This document shows positions 1 to 8,086 of a DNA stretch of 35,344 nucleotides, piece after piece (within the stretch, counting starts at the first letter, position 1; every line of letters starts with the position of its first letter). The notes under the pieces are model-generated. The model ran no database searches. It saw nothing but the letters and a program-made list of their open reading frames with translations, and had not been told where the DNA came from. The stretch lies in assembly GCA_047972425.1 (NCBI GenBank), contig JBKEAR010000068.1, forward strand, positions 1-35,344, in the 5' to 3' direction. The translations under genes and the position numbers were made by a program. Source of the DNA: JBKEAR01 sp047972425 (GTDB lineage Bacteria > Pseudomonadota > Alphaproteobacteria > JBKEAR01).

Positions 1-1
1 A

Positions 2-691
2 ATCGGGGGGCCACCCCCTGCCCATACAGTCGGCGGAGACTCTGAGATTATTCCCGGAGTCGCAAATCATGTGCTTAAAGGCCCACACAATCTCGATGTA
101 GCTGCAGCGGCCCCCTTCTTCTGCTCTGGTATTCCTACATACTGACCTTTAAACCCTTGGAAAGTCGGGCCCGGCCTAAAAGTAGGCGTTATTGGGCTTG
201 GCGGCCTGGGCCACATGGGTGTAAAGATTGCCCATGCTATGGGTGCAGAGGTTGTGATGATTACAACCTCACCGAAAAAAGGTGAAGACGCCAAAAAACT
301 TGGGGCGAATTCTGTATTGATATCTAAAGATGAACAAGCCATGGCAGAGGCTGCGGGTAGCTTTGATTTTCTACTCAACACAATCCCTGTGGGGCATGAT
401 GTGAACCCCTATATGGAATTGCTTAAAACCGACGGAACAATGGTTATTGTGGGTGCAGTCGAGGCGTTAACCAAAGTTAGCGGTGTGCCGTTTATTTTTA
501 AACGTCGTTCTATGGCAGGTTCACTTATCGGTGGTTTACCCGAAACTCAAGAGATGCTTGATTTTTGCGGTAAACATAATATCACATGTGATATTGAAAA
601 AATTGATATTAAAGATGTGAATACGGCTTACGATCGTACCGTTGCGGGTGATGTGAAATATCGGTTTGTTATCGATATGGCAACATTATAA
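2..691 (+). CDS. Zinc-type alcohol/aldehyde dehydrogenase (YahK/CAD-like), 5'-partial, with an in-frame TGA
   Basis: This is the C-terminal half of a medium-chain NADP-dependent alcohol dehydrogenase; the catalytic N-terminus lies off the window. Reading from base 2, one frame runs to the TAA at 689-691 and shows the family block GGxSEII, then AAAAP, then the Rossmann glycine motif GLGGLGHMGVK (about bases 194-226). The 3' part (GTMVIVGAV, GSLIGGLPETQEML, YRFVIDM) is typical of YahK/cinnamyl-alcohol dehydrogenases, which reduce aldehydes with NADPH. An in-frame TGA at 143-145 replaces an expected serine codon, and other conserved residues before about base 160 are changed (V to G, T to P, LL to FF). 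The frame itself is intact. I think contig-end sequence error is more likely than a true pseudogene. The first usable ATG after the stop is at 215. A strong terminator follows. Confidence 0.8.
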
Positions 692-703
692 GCAGGATAA
701 AAT

Positions 704-738
704 AAGAATATGCCGATAATTTCGGCATATTCTTTTTA
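704..738 (+). terminator. Rho-independent terminator after the alcohol dehydrogenase
   Basis: Perfect 13-bp inverted repeat, AAGAATATGCCGA (704-716) and its complement (722-734), with a 5-nt loop and followed by T residues. It separates the dehydrogenase from the cupin gene, only 15-20 bases before the next start codon. Confidence 0.85.
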
Positions 739-755
739 TATTAAGGAATATGATG

Positions 756-1154
756 ATGAAAATAATTAAAATCGGTTCGGTATCTTCGGCAAAGGGTTTA
801 TCCGATTATTTTACGGGTAGCGTTCGTATTGATAATGCTTTTACACCGCCGGAACCCGCCAGGGTGTCCTTTGCCCATGTTACCTTTGAGCCTAATGCTC
901 GTACGGCATGGCATACTCACCCTTATGGTCAAACCATTATTATAACTTTTGGTAAGGGTTGGGTACAAAAGGAAGATGAACCTCGGCAAGAGGTTACAGC
1001 CGGCGATATGGTTTATTTTGAGCCCAATGAACGCCATTGGCACGGGGCAACCGATAGCACGGCGATGAGCCATTATGCTATACAAGAGAGCAAAGGTGGT
1101 TTACCCGTTACTTGGCAAGAACATGTAAACGAACAAGATTATAAAAACGGATAG
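756..1154 (+). CDS. Small cupin protein, Mn-dependent (R)-hydroxynitrile lyase-like family
   Basis: A single-domain cupin of about 132 residues. The metal-site pattern is clear: WHTHPYGQ supplies His53, His55 and Gln59, and RHWHG supplies His94 (numbered from the third of three consecutive ATGs). As I recall it, this is the same 3-His/1-Gln set, at the same residue numbers, as the bacterial cupin hydroxynitrile lyases such as GtHNL. Many relatives have unknown substrates, so lyase activity is not assured. Three in-frame ATGs occur at 750, 753 and 756. The Shine-Dalgarno AAGGA at 743-747 is best spaced for 753 or 756. No signal peptide, so the protein is cytoplasmic. It lies between an aldehyde/alcohol dehydrogenase and an AraC regulator, suggesting a role in handling small carbonyl compounds. 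Confidence 0.85.
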   Translation: MKIIKIGSVSSAKGLSDYFTGSVRIDNAFTPPEPARVSFAHVTFEPNARTAWHTHPYGQTIIITFGKGWVQKEDEPRQEVTAGDMVYFEPNERHWHGATDSTAMSHYAIQESKGGLPVTWQEHVNEQDYKNG

Positions 1155-1176
1155 AGAAAAGAATCGGTAAAATGTT

Positions 1177-2094
1177 ATGGATAATAATGTAAAAAAAGAA
1201 GAAAAGCTCAAGCAATTGGCCATGCTTATTCAAAAATATGCTCCTCACGATGGCCGCTTTCCGTTAGCTGTAGAGGGTGTGCTTGTAACGAGAATAAGCC
1301 ACCGAACCGAAACATCTACCCATAGTTTGGCTTACCCAGGTGTGTGTATTGTTGCCCAAGGCGCAAAGCTAGTTTCTCTGGCAGAAAATGCTTATGAGTA
1401 TAATGAATCGAACCTCATTGTTTATGCGGCGGAAGTCCCGGTGAGTACCCGTATTATTAAGGCAAGCAAAGATACACCGTTTTTATGTTTGGTTATTCTG
1501 TTAGACCCAAAAAAACTTACCGATGCCATAACAAAAGTTTTTCCTAACGGCGTACCGAAAGTGAATGAAACCCAAGCTATATATTTGGGCGAGAATAGCC
1601 CGCAAATTTTGGATTCTTCCATTCGGCTCATGGAACTTATTTTAGCGCAGGAGGATGCCGATTTATTGGCACCGCTCATGATAGAAGAAATTCTCATTCG
1701 GCTTTTACGTAGCCCCTCGGGGGCAGCGATTGCGCAAATTGCCGTTGCGGATTCCCATGCACAAAAAGTAGCTAAAGCGATAGTTTGGCTTAAAGAGAAT
1801 TATAACCAAACAATGAAAGTTGGCGAGCTTGCCGATATTGCGGGCATGAGCGCATCATCTTTCCATAGTCATTTTAAAAATATTACGGCAATGAGCCCGC
1901 TGCAGTTTCAAAAGACTATTCGTTTGCATGAGGCCCGAAATCTGATAACACAAAAAATGCTCGATGTCAGTCAAGCGGGTTATGAGGTCGGTTATTCAAG
2001 CGTTTCACAATTTAGTCGCGAATATAGCCGAGAATTCGGTATTTCGCCGAGTAAGGATATTCATCGCCATCCGAGTATGATGACAGAGCATTAA
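1177..2094 (+). CDS. AraC family transcriptional regulator (AraC_N type)
   Basis: 305 residues. The N-terminal sensor half (about 15-170) matches the AraC-type regulator N-terminus family, with the block YPGVCIVAQGAK. The C-terminal third (about 195-295) has two helix-turn-helix units: the first includes MKVGELADIAGMSASSFHSHF, and the second ends in a typical VGYSSVSQFSREYSREFG followed by SPS. It lies 22 bp downstream of the cupin gene on the same strand, so co-transcription is likely. In many bacteria this subfamily sits next to, and controls, short-chain or zinc alcohol dehydrogenases and aldehyde-handling genes, so the two upstream genes are the obvious candidate targets (inference). The effector is unknown. 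The Shine-Dalgarno is weak (GAGAAAAGAA stretch). Confidence 0.92.
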   Translation: MDNNVKKEEKLKQLAMLIQKYAPHDGRFPLAVEGVLVTRISHRTETSTHSLAYPGVCIVAQGAKLVSLAENAYEYNESNLIVYAAEVPVSTRIIKASKDTPFLCLVILLDPKKLTDAITKVFPNGVPKVNETQAIYLGENSPQILDSSIRLMELILAQEDADLLAPLMIEEILIRLLRSPSGAAIAQIAVADSHAQKVAKAIVWLKENYNQTMKVGELADIAGMSASSFHSHFKNITAMSPLQFQKTIRLHEARNLITQKMLDVSQAGYEVGYSSVSQFSREYSREFGISPSKDIHRHPSMMTEH

Positions 2095-2106
2095 AAGGGA
2101 TTACTC

Positions 2107-2145
2107 CAAAAAAATGGCGCCTATAATTAAGGGCGCTTTTTTATT
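2107..2145 (+). terminator. Probable terminator after the AraC gene
   Basis: An A-run followed by GGCGCC, then GGGCGC and TTTTTTATTT, forms an imperfect GC-centred stem with a small bulge, flanked by A and T tracts. It lies between the AraC stop and the convergent tRNA gene. Confidence 0.55.
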
Positions 2146-2148
2146 TAA

Positions 2149-2225
2149 TGGCGCACCCGGGAAGACTCGAACTCCCAACCTCTTGATTCGTAGTCAAACG
2201 CTCTATCCAGTTGAGCTACGGGTGC
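2149..2225 (-). tRNA. tRNA-Arg (anticodon ACG)
   Basis: The reverse complement folds as a full 77-nt tRNA. The acceptor stem GCACCCG pairs with CGGGTGC and is followed by GCCA, so the CCA end is encoded. The D arm is GCTC/GAGC. The anticodon stem TTTGA/TCAAG carries the loop CTACGAA, with anticodon ACG at 2189-2191, reading CGU (and CGC/CGA after A34-to-inosine editing). The T arm is GGGAG/CTTCC with a TTCGAGT loop. Confidence 0.96.
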
Positions 2226-2389
2226 TGGCTATTGAATGAAGGGAATGTAGCCATATTTTATATTCAATGCAAGTAAAAAATTTTATTTTTTCCATTTTTT
2301 TTGTACTATCATATTCTCGGTACTTGCCAAATGGGTTTTATTTGCATTAATGTAGGATGTTTAAATTTTAAAGGATAAAGGAAGCCATA

Positions 2390-2887
2390 ATGACAAATGC
2401 CAAAAATGATATTTTAGAATATCCCATCAACTGGTTAGAAGTCCATCGCGATACGAAATTGCTGGTACGCAAATTAATGGATAAAGGGCCATTTAAAGGG
2501 ATTATCGCGGTTACACGCGGCGGGCTTGTGCCGGCGGCCATTGTTGCGCGCGAAATGGGTATTCGCAATATCGATACAGTTTGTGCTTCCTCTTATGATC
2601 ATATGAACCAAGGGACAAAAGTAGAATTCTTAAAACTCCCCGATGCTGCTATGAAGGAGCAGGGTGAAGGCTGGTTGGTTGTGGATGACTTAGTGGATTC
2701 TGGTAAAACCGCACAAGAAATCCGTAAAATCATGCCCAAAGTACATATTGCAACCGTATATGGTAAACCTAAAGGCTTAAATGCTTGCGATACTTTTGTA
2801 CGCGAATTTACCCAAGATACGTGGATTCACTTTCCGTGGGATTTAGATATTCAATATGTTAAACCGGTTGCGGCTCAAGACGATTAA
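2390..2887 (+). CDS. gpt: Xanthine(-guanine) phosphoribosyltransferase
   Basis: 165 residues, close to the ~152 of E. coli Gpt. It salvages xanthine and guanine by transferring the phosphoribosyl group of PRPP to give XMP and GMP. The PRPP-binding motif VVDDLVDSGKTA is present, with the acidic pair Asp99-Asp100. The PRPP pyrophosphate-binding loop VTRGGLVPA lies upstream, and the C-terminal FPWD is typical of Gpt. Cytoplasmic and often membrane-peripheral. It is transcribed alone: about 85 bp separate it from pheS. The Shine-Dalgarno AAAGGA lies about 10 bases before the ATG. Confidence 0.95.
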   Translation: MTNAKNDILEYPINWLEVHRDTKLLVRKLMDKGPFKGIIAVTRGGLVPAAIVAREMGIRNIDTVCASSYDHMNQGTKVEFLKLPDAAMKEQGEGWLVVDDLVDSGKTAQEIRKIMPKVHIATVYGKPKGLNACDTFVREFTQDTWIHFPWDLDIQYVKPVAAQDD

Positions 2888-2972
2888 TTAAGCGATAAAA
2901 AGCTTGATTCTCTGTGGTGTTTACTTTAAATTTATATCCTTAAAATTACCGCATAAAAAATAGGAAAATCAA

Positions 2973-4052
2973 ATGCAAAACCTCGATGGTTTACGGGTAA
3001 AATTGCTTGCGGCTGTTGATGCCGTTAAAGATAATAAAGCCTTAGAAGAAATACGCATTAGCGCTTTGGGTAAAAAAGGCGAAATTACTGCCCAAATGAA
3101 AAATTTAGGGCAACTTGCCGCCGAAGAACGCAAACATTTTGGGCAAGAGCTTAACCGCATTAAACAAGAAATTATGGATGCGATTAATGTTAAGGATGCC
3201 GATTTTAAAGAGCTTGAGCTCAATGAGCGATTAAATACCGAAACCGTTGATATTACTCTTTCGCCACGGCCAGAAAATATTGGGCGTATTCACCCATTAA
3301 ACCAAGTGATGGAAGAAGTTGTGGCTATTTTTGCTACCATGGGATTTTCGGTGGCTGAAGGCCCCAATATTGATAGCCAATGGTATAATTTTGATGCTCT
3401 CAATATTCCGCCTAGCCATCCGGCACGCCAAGAGATGGATACATTTTATATGCCAGGTGCGGATGATAAAGGCGAGCGTTTGGTCTTACGTACCCATACA
3501 TCAACGGCGCAAATTCGTACAATGGAAAGCCAAAAACCGCCCATTCGTATTATTTGTTTAGGGCGCACTTATCGTAATGAATCCGATGCTACGCATTCGC
3601 CCATGTTTCACCAAGTTGAAGGCTTGCTGGTGGATAAAAAGACCCATATGGGGCATTTAAAAGGCTGTTTGAAAGATTTTTTAGAAACTTTTTTCGAGGT
3701 CGAAAATCTGCCTATGCGTTATCGGGCATCTTATTTTCCGTTTACCGAACCTTCTATGGAAGTGGATATCGCTTGCCGGTTTGAAGACGGGCAGTTGATT
3801 ATCGGTGAAGGTGATAGATGGTTAGAAATTTTAGGCTCGGGCATGGTAAACCCAAAAGTGCTAGAAAATTGCGGCATTGATAGCAACATTTATCAGGGAT
3901 TTGCCTTCGGTATGGGCTTAGAGCGTATTGCGATGCTTAAATATGGTATGAATGATTTACGGCGTTTTTACGAGAGCGATTTGCGTTGGTTACGCCATTA
4001 TGGATTTAAGATATTGCGAAACCCAAGTATTCACGGGGGGATAATGGGATGA
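2973..4052 (+). CDS. pheS: Phenylalanine--tRNA ligase alpha subunit
   Basis: 359 residues. This is the catalytic subunit of the (alpha-beta)2 enzyme that charges tRNA-Phe. The N-terminal coiled-coil arm spans about residues 1-90. The class II core follows, with motif 2 around LRTHTSTAQIRTM and GRTYRNESDATHSPMFHQVEG, and motif 3 around GFAFGMGLERIAMLKYG. It is slightly longer than E. coli PheS (327), which is normal for alphaproteobacteria. A Shine-Dalgarno-like AGGAAA precedes the ATG. The last bases overlap pheT as ATGA, so the two subunits are translationally coupled. I saw no attenuator with a Phe-rich leader peptide in the short upstream gap. Confidence 0.97.
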   Translation: MQNLDGLRVKLLAAVDAVKDNKALEEIRISALGKKGEITAQMKNLGQLAAEERKHFGQELNRIKQEIMDAINVKDADFKELELNERLNTETVDITLSPRPENIGRIHPLNQVMEEVVAIFATMGFSVAEGPNIDSQWYNFDALNIPPSHPARQEMDTFYMPGADDKGERLVLRTHTSTAQIRTMESQKPPIRIICLGRTYRNESDATHSPMFHQVEGLLVDKKTHMGHLKGCLKDFLETFFEVENLPMRYRASYFPFTEPSMEVDIACRFEDGQLIIGEGDRWLEILGSGMVNPKVLENCGIDSNIYQGFAFGMGLERIAMLKYGMNDLRRFYESDLRWLRHYGFKILRNPSIHGGIMG

Positions 4053-6466
4053 TTTTTACATTAAACTGGCTCAAAGAGCACTTAGACACCCAAGCAAGCT
4101 TAAAAGAAATTTGCGATAGTTTAGACTCAATCGGTTTAGAGATTGAGGATGTAAAAGACCGTGCTGATGCTTTAAAAGCATTTACCGTAGCTGAAATTAT
4201 AGAGGCTAATCCGCACCCCGATGCCGATAAGTTACAAATATGCCAAGTGCAAACCCATGAAGGTATGCAAGAGATTGTCTGTGGCGCCCCCAATGCCCGT
4301 GCGGGTATTAAGGTAGTGTTCGGCGGTGTTGGTGTAGCTGTGCCCGGTATTACGGGCGATGACGGCAAGGCTTTTATTTTAAAGAAAGCCAAAATCCGTG
4401 GTGTAGAGAGTGCCGGTATGATGCTTTCTCGCCGTGAACTTGGCTTAGGTGATGAACATACGGGCATTGTGGAGCTTCCTGCAAATGCCAATGTGGGCGA
4501 GGCTGTTGCGGCTTATTTGGGCGTAGATGACCCGATTATCGAGGTTGCCATTACCCCGAACCGGGGCGACTGGTTAGGTATACGCTCGATTGCTCGGGAG
4601 CTTGCTGCTGCCGGTTTAGGCACTTTAAAGCCACTTAATATTCCACAAATACAAGGGAGTTTTGCGAGCCCGAAAAAAGTGGTTTATGGTGATGATACGG
4701 CAAAACTCGCTTGCCCTTGGTTTGTTGGCCGTATGGTAAAGAATGTAAAAAATACCGAAAGTCCCCAATGGCTTAAAGACAGATTAGAGGCTATCGGTTT
4801 GCGCCCTATCTCGGCTTTGGTGGATATCACCAATTATCTGACGATTGATTTATGCCGCCCGGCACATTTTTTCGATGCCGCAAAACTCAACGGTAATGTT
4901 GTCGTGCGTATGGCAAAAGAGGGTGAAAGCATAGAAGCTTTAGACGAAAAAAACTATAAGCTCGATAATAATATGCTTACCATATGCGATGAGCAAAAAC
5001 CGCATGGTATTGCAGGGATTATGGGGGGAGAAGAAAGCGGTTGTAGCGATGAGACCGCCGAAATTTTTATGGAAATCGCCTTGTTCGACCCCATATCGGT
5101 TGCCACAACAGGGCGTAAGCTGAGCCTGCAATCCGATGCCCGCTATCGGTTTGAGCGTGGCGTAGACAGAGCCTTTTTAGAAGATGCCATGCAGATTGCA
5201 ACCCAAATGGTACTTGATATTTGTGGGGGTGAAGCCTCGGAAATTATTTCGGTTGGGGCACCACTTGCCGAGCAGGCACCGATTTTATATCATCCTGAGC
5301 GTACACAAAGCTTAGCAGGTATCGAAATCGGGGTAGATAAACAAGTCCGTATTTTAGAAGCACTTGGATTTACCGTAAAACAACAAGGCGAAAACTATTC
5401 GGTTCAGGAACCCTCATGGCGTTGGGATCATGAAGGTGAAGCCGGAATTGTGGAAGAAGTGGTACGGATTTACGGCTTAGATAATATTGAGCCCATAAGT
5501 TTAGCCCCCGAAAAAGGGTTAATAACCCAAGCGGCGGAAAACCCCACGCAACGAAAAAGAGAACGTGCAAGGCAATTATTAGCTGCCCGGGGTTGTTGGG
5601 ATACTGTTACATTTAGCTTTATGGATAGCCGAAAAGCCGCTATGTTCACCCCACTTAAAGATAATTTATTTGTGGCTAACCCGGTATCTTCCGAAATGGA
5701 CTATATGCGCCCGAGCTTATTACCCAATTTATTAGACGGTGCGGTTTATAATATGAAGCGTGGTTTCGGCGATGTGGATTTGTTTGAAATAGGGCCCATA
5801 TTCGAAGATGATAAGGCTGATAGCCAACCTATTGTTGTGGCAGCTTTACGGGTAGGGCAAAATCATGGGCGCCATTGGCTCGATAAACCCCGCAATGTTG
5901 ATGTATTTGATGCCAAGGCCGATGCTTTAGCTGTGCTTGATATTATGGATGCCCCTGTGGATAATTTAATGACAAGCCGTAATGCCCCCGGCTATTATCA
6001 CCCTGGGCGTTCGGGGAGCTTGAGCTTAGGGCCTAAAAATATTTTGGCTTATTTTGGTGAATTACACCCGAGTGTAGCCAAAAAATTTGGTATCAAGGGT
6101 ACGGCTGTCGCAATAGAAATATTCCCGCATAATATTCCGGAAAGTAAAAAGAAACAAGTGAGCAAAGGTGTGTATAATCCCTCGGATTTAATGCCGTTAT
6201 CTCGGGATTTCGCCTTTACGGTCGCAAGCGATGTGGATGCCGAAAAGCTCCGCCGTGCCGCATTTTCTGCCGATAAAAAACTGATTACTGCTGCTGAAAT
6301 TTTTGATGTGTTTGAGGGCGGTAATTTAGGTGAAGGGCAAAAATCTGTTGCGCTGAATATCAAGATTCAACCGACCGATAAAACCTTAACCGATGCTGAA
6401 CTTGAAGCTTTACAAAATAAAGTCATCCAAGCGGTTGAAAAACAAGGCGCATTGTTACGCAGCTAA
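4049..6466 (+). CDS. pheT: Phenylalanine--tRNA ligase beta subunit
   Basis: 805 residues, close to E. coli PheT (795). It starts inside the pheS stop codon (ATGA overlap). Domains in order: an N-terminal piece starting with LNWLKEHL, the EMAP/tRNA-binding OB fold (about 40-150, with AEIIEANPHPDADKLQICQV), the B3/B4 editing domain (about 215-380, with GIMGGEESG), the B5 domain (about 405-475), the catalytic-like core (about 490-690), and the C-terminal ferredoxin-fold anticodon-binding domain (about 710-804, starting SDLMPLSRDFAF). The editing domain hydrolyses Tyr-tRNA-Phe. A hairpin terminator follows 43 bases after the stop. Confidence 0.97.
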   Translation: MIFTLNWLKEHLDTQASLKEICDSLDSIGLEIEDVKDRADALKAFTVAEIIEANPHPDADKLQICQVQTHEGMQEIVCGAPNARAGIKVVFGGVGVAVPGITGDDGKAFILKKAKIRGVESAGMMLSRRELGLGDEHTGIVELPANANVGEAVAAYLGVDDPIIEVAITPNRGDWLGIRSIARELAAAGLGTLKPLNIPQIQGSFASPKKVVYGDDTAKLACPWFVGRMVKNVKNTESPQWLKDRLEAIGLRPISALVDITNYLTIDLCRPAHFFDAAKLNGNVVVRMAKEGESIEALDEKNYKLDNNMLTICDEQKPHGIAGIMGGEESGCSDETAEIFMEIALFDPISVATTGRKLSLQSDARYRFERGVDRAFLEDAMQIATQMVLDICGGEASEIISVGAPLAEQAPILYHPERTQSLAGIEIGVDKQVRILEALGFTVKQQGENYSVQEPSWRWDHEGEAGIVEEVVRIYGLDNIEPISLAPEKGLITQAAENPTQRKRERARQLLAARGCWDTVTFSFMDSRKAAMFTPLKDNLFVANPVSSEMDYMRPSLLPNLLDGAVYNMKRGFGDVDLFEIGPIFEDDKADSQPIVVAALRVGQNHGRHWLDKPRNVDVFDAKADALAVLDIMDAPVDNLMTSRNAPGYYHPGRSGSLSLGPKNILAYFGELHPSVAKKFGIKGTAVAIEIFPHNIPESKKKQVSKGVYNPSDLMPLSRDFAFTVASDVDAEKLRRAAFSADKKLITAAEIFDVFEGGNLGEGQKSVALNIKIQPTDKTLTDAELEALQNKVIQAVEKQGALLRS

Positions 6467-6508
6467 CATGCTTTGTATGATTGTTTTTCATAAACGGAAA
6501 TATAAATT

Positions 6509-6541
6509 TACACGCCTAGGATATCTAAGGCGTGTACTTTT
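6509..6541 (+). terminator. Terminator after pheT
   Basis: TACACGCCT (6509-6517) pairs with AGGCGTGTA (6528-6536), followed by CTTTTATC. It ends the pheST unit. Confidence 0.75.
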
Positions 6542-6547
6542 ATCTAT

Positions 6548-6748
6548 TTATAAAATATCAGACTTTTCATTCATCATAAGTTGAAGAAATATATTATAAT
6601 CAGGCAATAACGTATTGCTTAATTCTGGGATACTCTGTGATACATAATGAATTCTGTTATGAAATTGATGTAAGTCCTTTGATACATAGACTTGCGGATA
6701 TGTAATATCAAATTTGTCTAAGATAAAGCGTTTTTTTGTTTTTTTCAT
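6548..6748 (-). CDS. Small hypothetical protein (doubtful)
   Basis: A 66-residue open frame starting MKKTKKRFILDKF, with a 9-residue in-frame extension upstream that has no better start signal. It lies alone in the 405-bp gap between pheT and rplL and does not overlap a recognised gene. It has no recognisable domain, membrane segment or signal peptide. It is basic at its start and moderately rich in aromatic and hydrophobic residues. No convincing Shine-Dalgarno precedes it. It could be a real small gene, a remnant of one, or chance in AT-rich DNA. Confidence 0.25.
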   Translation of the reverse strand: MKKTKKRFILDKFDITYPQVYVSKDLHQFHNRIHYVSQSIPELSNTLLPDYNIFLQLMMNEKSDIL

Positions 6749-6816
6749 ATATATCTGTAAAAAGTAAATTATCATTCATTTTTAAATTATATCAAAAACA
6801 ACGTATCGAAGATACA

Positions 6817-6844
6817 AAAACCGCTCCTAAAGAGGAGCGGTTTT
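6817..6844 (-). terminator. Terminator of the rplKAJL operon
   Basis: Perfect 12-bp stem AAAACCGCTCCT/AGGAGCGGTTTT with a 4-nt loop; on the minus strand it is followed by further T residues. It lies 28 bases after the rplL stop and shows that transcription ends here rather than continuing into rpoB. Confidence 0.9.
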
Positions 6845-6871
6845 AATTTTTATAAAAACTAAATAATAAAA

Positions 6872-7243
6872 TTATTTAACTTCTACAGATGCACCGGCAG
6901 CTTCTAATTTAGCTTTAATATCTTCGGCTTCGGCTTTATCTACACCTTCTTTAACAGCTTTAGGTGCGCCTTCTACAAGCTCTTTCGCTTCTTTAAGGCC
7001 TAAACCTGTAATGCCACGTACTTCTTTAATTACACCAATTTTAGAGGCACCGGCAGATGTTAAAATAACATCAAATTCAGTTTGTTCTGCAGCAGCTTCG
7101 CCAGCAGCAGCAGGGGCAGCAGCAACAGCTACAGCAGCAGAGGCTTCTACACCCCATTCTTCTTCTAATTTTTTCGCTAATTCGGCAGCTTCCATAACGG
7201 TAAGCTCAGAAAGATCTTTTACGAGTTGATCAAGATTTGCCAT
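6872..7243 (-). CDS. rplL: 50S ribosomal protein L7/L12
   Basis: 123 residues, the usual length. L7/L12 dimers form the mobile stalk of the 50S subunit, which recruits and activates translation GTPases. The N-terminal dimerisation domain starts LDQLVKDLSELTVMEAAEL. An Ala-rich hinge follows (about 33-53). The C-terminal domain carries the conserved KIGVIKEVRGITGLGLKEAK helix. The Shine-Dalgarno AGGAG is well placed. It is the last gene of rplK-rplA-rplJ-rplL. In most bacteria rpoB follows; here a terminator and then convergent pheT follow. Confidence 0.98.
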   Translation of the reverse strand: MANLDQLVKDLSELTVMEAAELAKKLEEEWGVEASAAVAVAAAPAAAGEAAAEQTEFDVILTSAGASKIGVIKEVRGITGLGLKEAKELVEGAPKAVKEGVDKAEAEDIKAKLEAAGASVEVK

Positions 7244-7291
7244 TTTAAAATAACTCCTAGTTAAAAAATAATATGTTTGACTAACAAAAAA

Positions 7292-7813
7292 CTATGCAGC
7301 CTCGCCTTTTTCGGCATAAGCTTTGAAAACCATAGCAAGCTTCTTCGCAGGCGCTTGTGTAACCGCAGCCATTTTTTGGGCTGGGGCTTGGATGGTTCCG
7401 ATAAGTTTTGCACGAAGCTCATCGAGAGAAGGCATAGAGGCTAAGGCTTTAACACCATCAACATCTAAAACTTCATTGCCCATTGCACCTGCAATAAGTG
7501 CAAATTTTTTGTTATCTTTTGCAAAATTATTCATTGCTTTTGCAGCAGAAACAGGGTCGGCATCTGACCATGCCATTACTGTAGGACCAGTAAAATGGTC
7601 AGATAAACCTTCATAGGGCGTATCTTTGAGCGCTAGGCGGGTCAGACGGTTTTTCGTCACGCGGATGCTAACACCAAGTTCGCGGGCTTTAGAGCGAAGC
7701 TCTGTAATTTCTGATACTGTTAAACCTTGATAATGGCCAACAACAACAGATTGTGCTTCGTTAAAAAAGCCACTTAGTTCAGCAACCAACTGTTCTTTTT
7801 GTAGACGATCCAC
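7292..7813 (-). CDS. rplJ: 50S ribosomal protein L10
   Basis: 173 residues. L10 anchors the L7/L12 dimers to the 23S rRNA GTPase-associated region. The N-terminal domain has VVGHYQGLTVSEITELRSK and VTKNRLTRLAL, typical of L10. The C-terminal alpha-helical tail (about 135-173) is the docking site for L7/L12. It is followed 48 bases later by rplL. The 273-bp leader upstream probably mediates feedback by L10-L7/L12. Confidence 0.97.
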   Translation of the reverse strand: MDRLQKEQLVAELSGFFNEAQSVVVGHYQGLTVSEITELRSKARELGVSIRVTKNRLTRLALKDTPYEGLSDHFTGPTVMAWSDADPVSAAKAMNNFAKDNKKFALIAGAMGNEVLDVDGVKALASMPSLDELRAKLIGTIQAPAQKMAAVTQAPAKKLAMVFKAYAEKGEAA

Positions 7814-8086
7814 GTATCATCTCCATACATAAATGCTTATAAAGAATTTAATCGGTTATTATGTACCCTTAATTTTAAACATAAAAAAAAGGTCGCTCAT
7901 CGCCCTGTACGTAACAAAGCACAATCTTTTAAGATCACTCATAAAATTTATTCACTTTTCCATATCTGCTTAGGCATATATTAAGCGAAACGCGCCTAAG
8001 GTCTCGGACAGGATATCGAAACCGAAGTTTCGATAATAGGTGAGAGATATAAATCTCTCACCTAAATTCTTATTGAAAGACTTATA
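7814..8086 (-). promoter_or_regulatory. Probable L10 (rplJ) leader RNA with hairpins and T-run
   Basis: A 273-base non-coding stretch between rplA and rplJ, in the position of the L10 leader that binds L10(L12)4 in many bacteria. In minus-strand order it holds: a 12-bp perfect hairpin (8037-8064, arm TAGGTGAGAGAT, 4-nt loop), a 9-bp hairpin closed by a C(UUCG)G tetraloop (8014-8035), and GGGCGATGAGCGACC running into eight T residues (7883-7905), which could act as an attenuator. The L10-leader identity is inferred from position and structure, without a covariance-model match. Confidence 0.6.
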
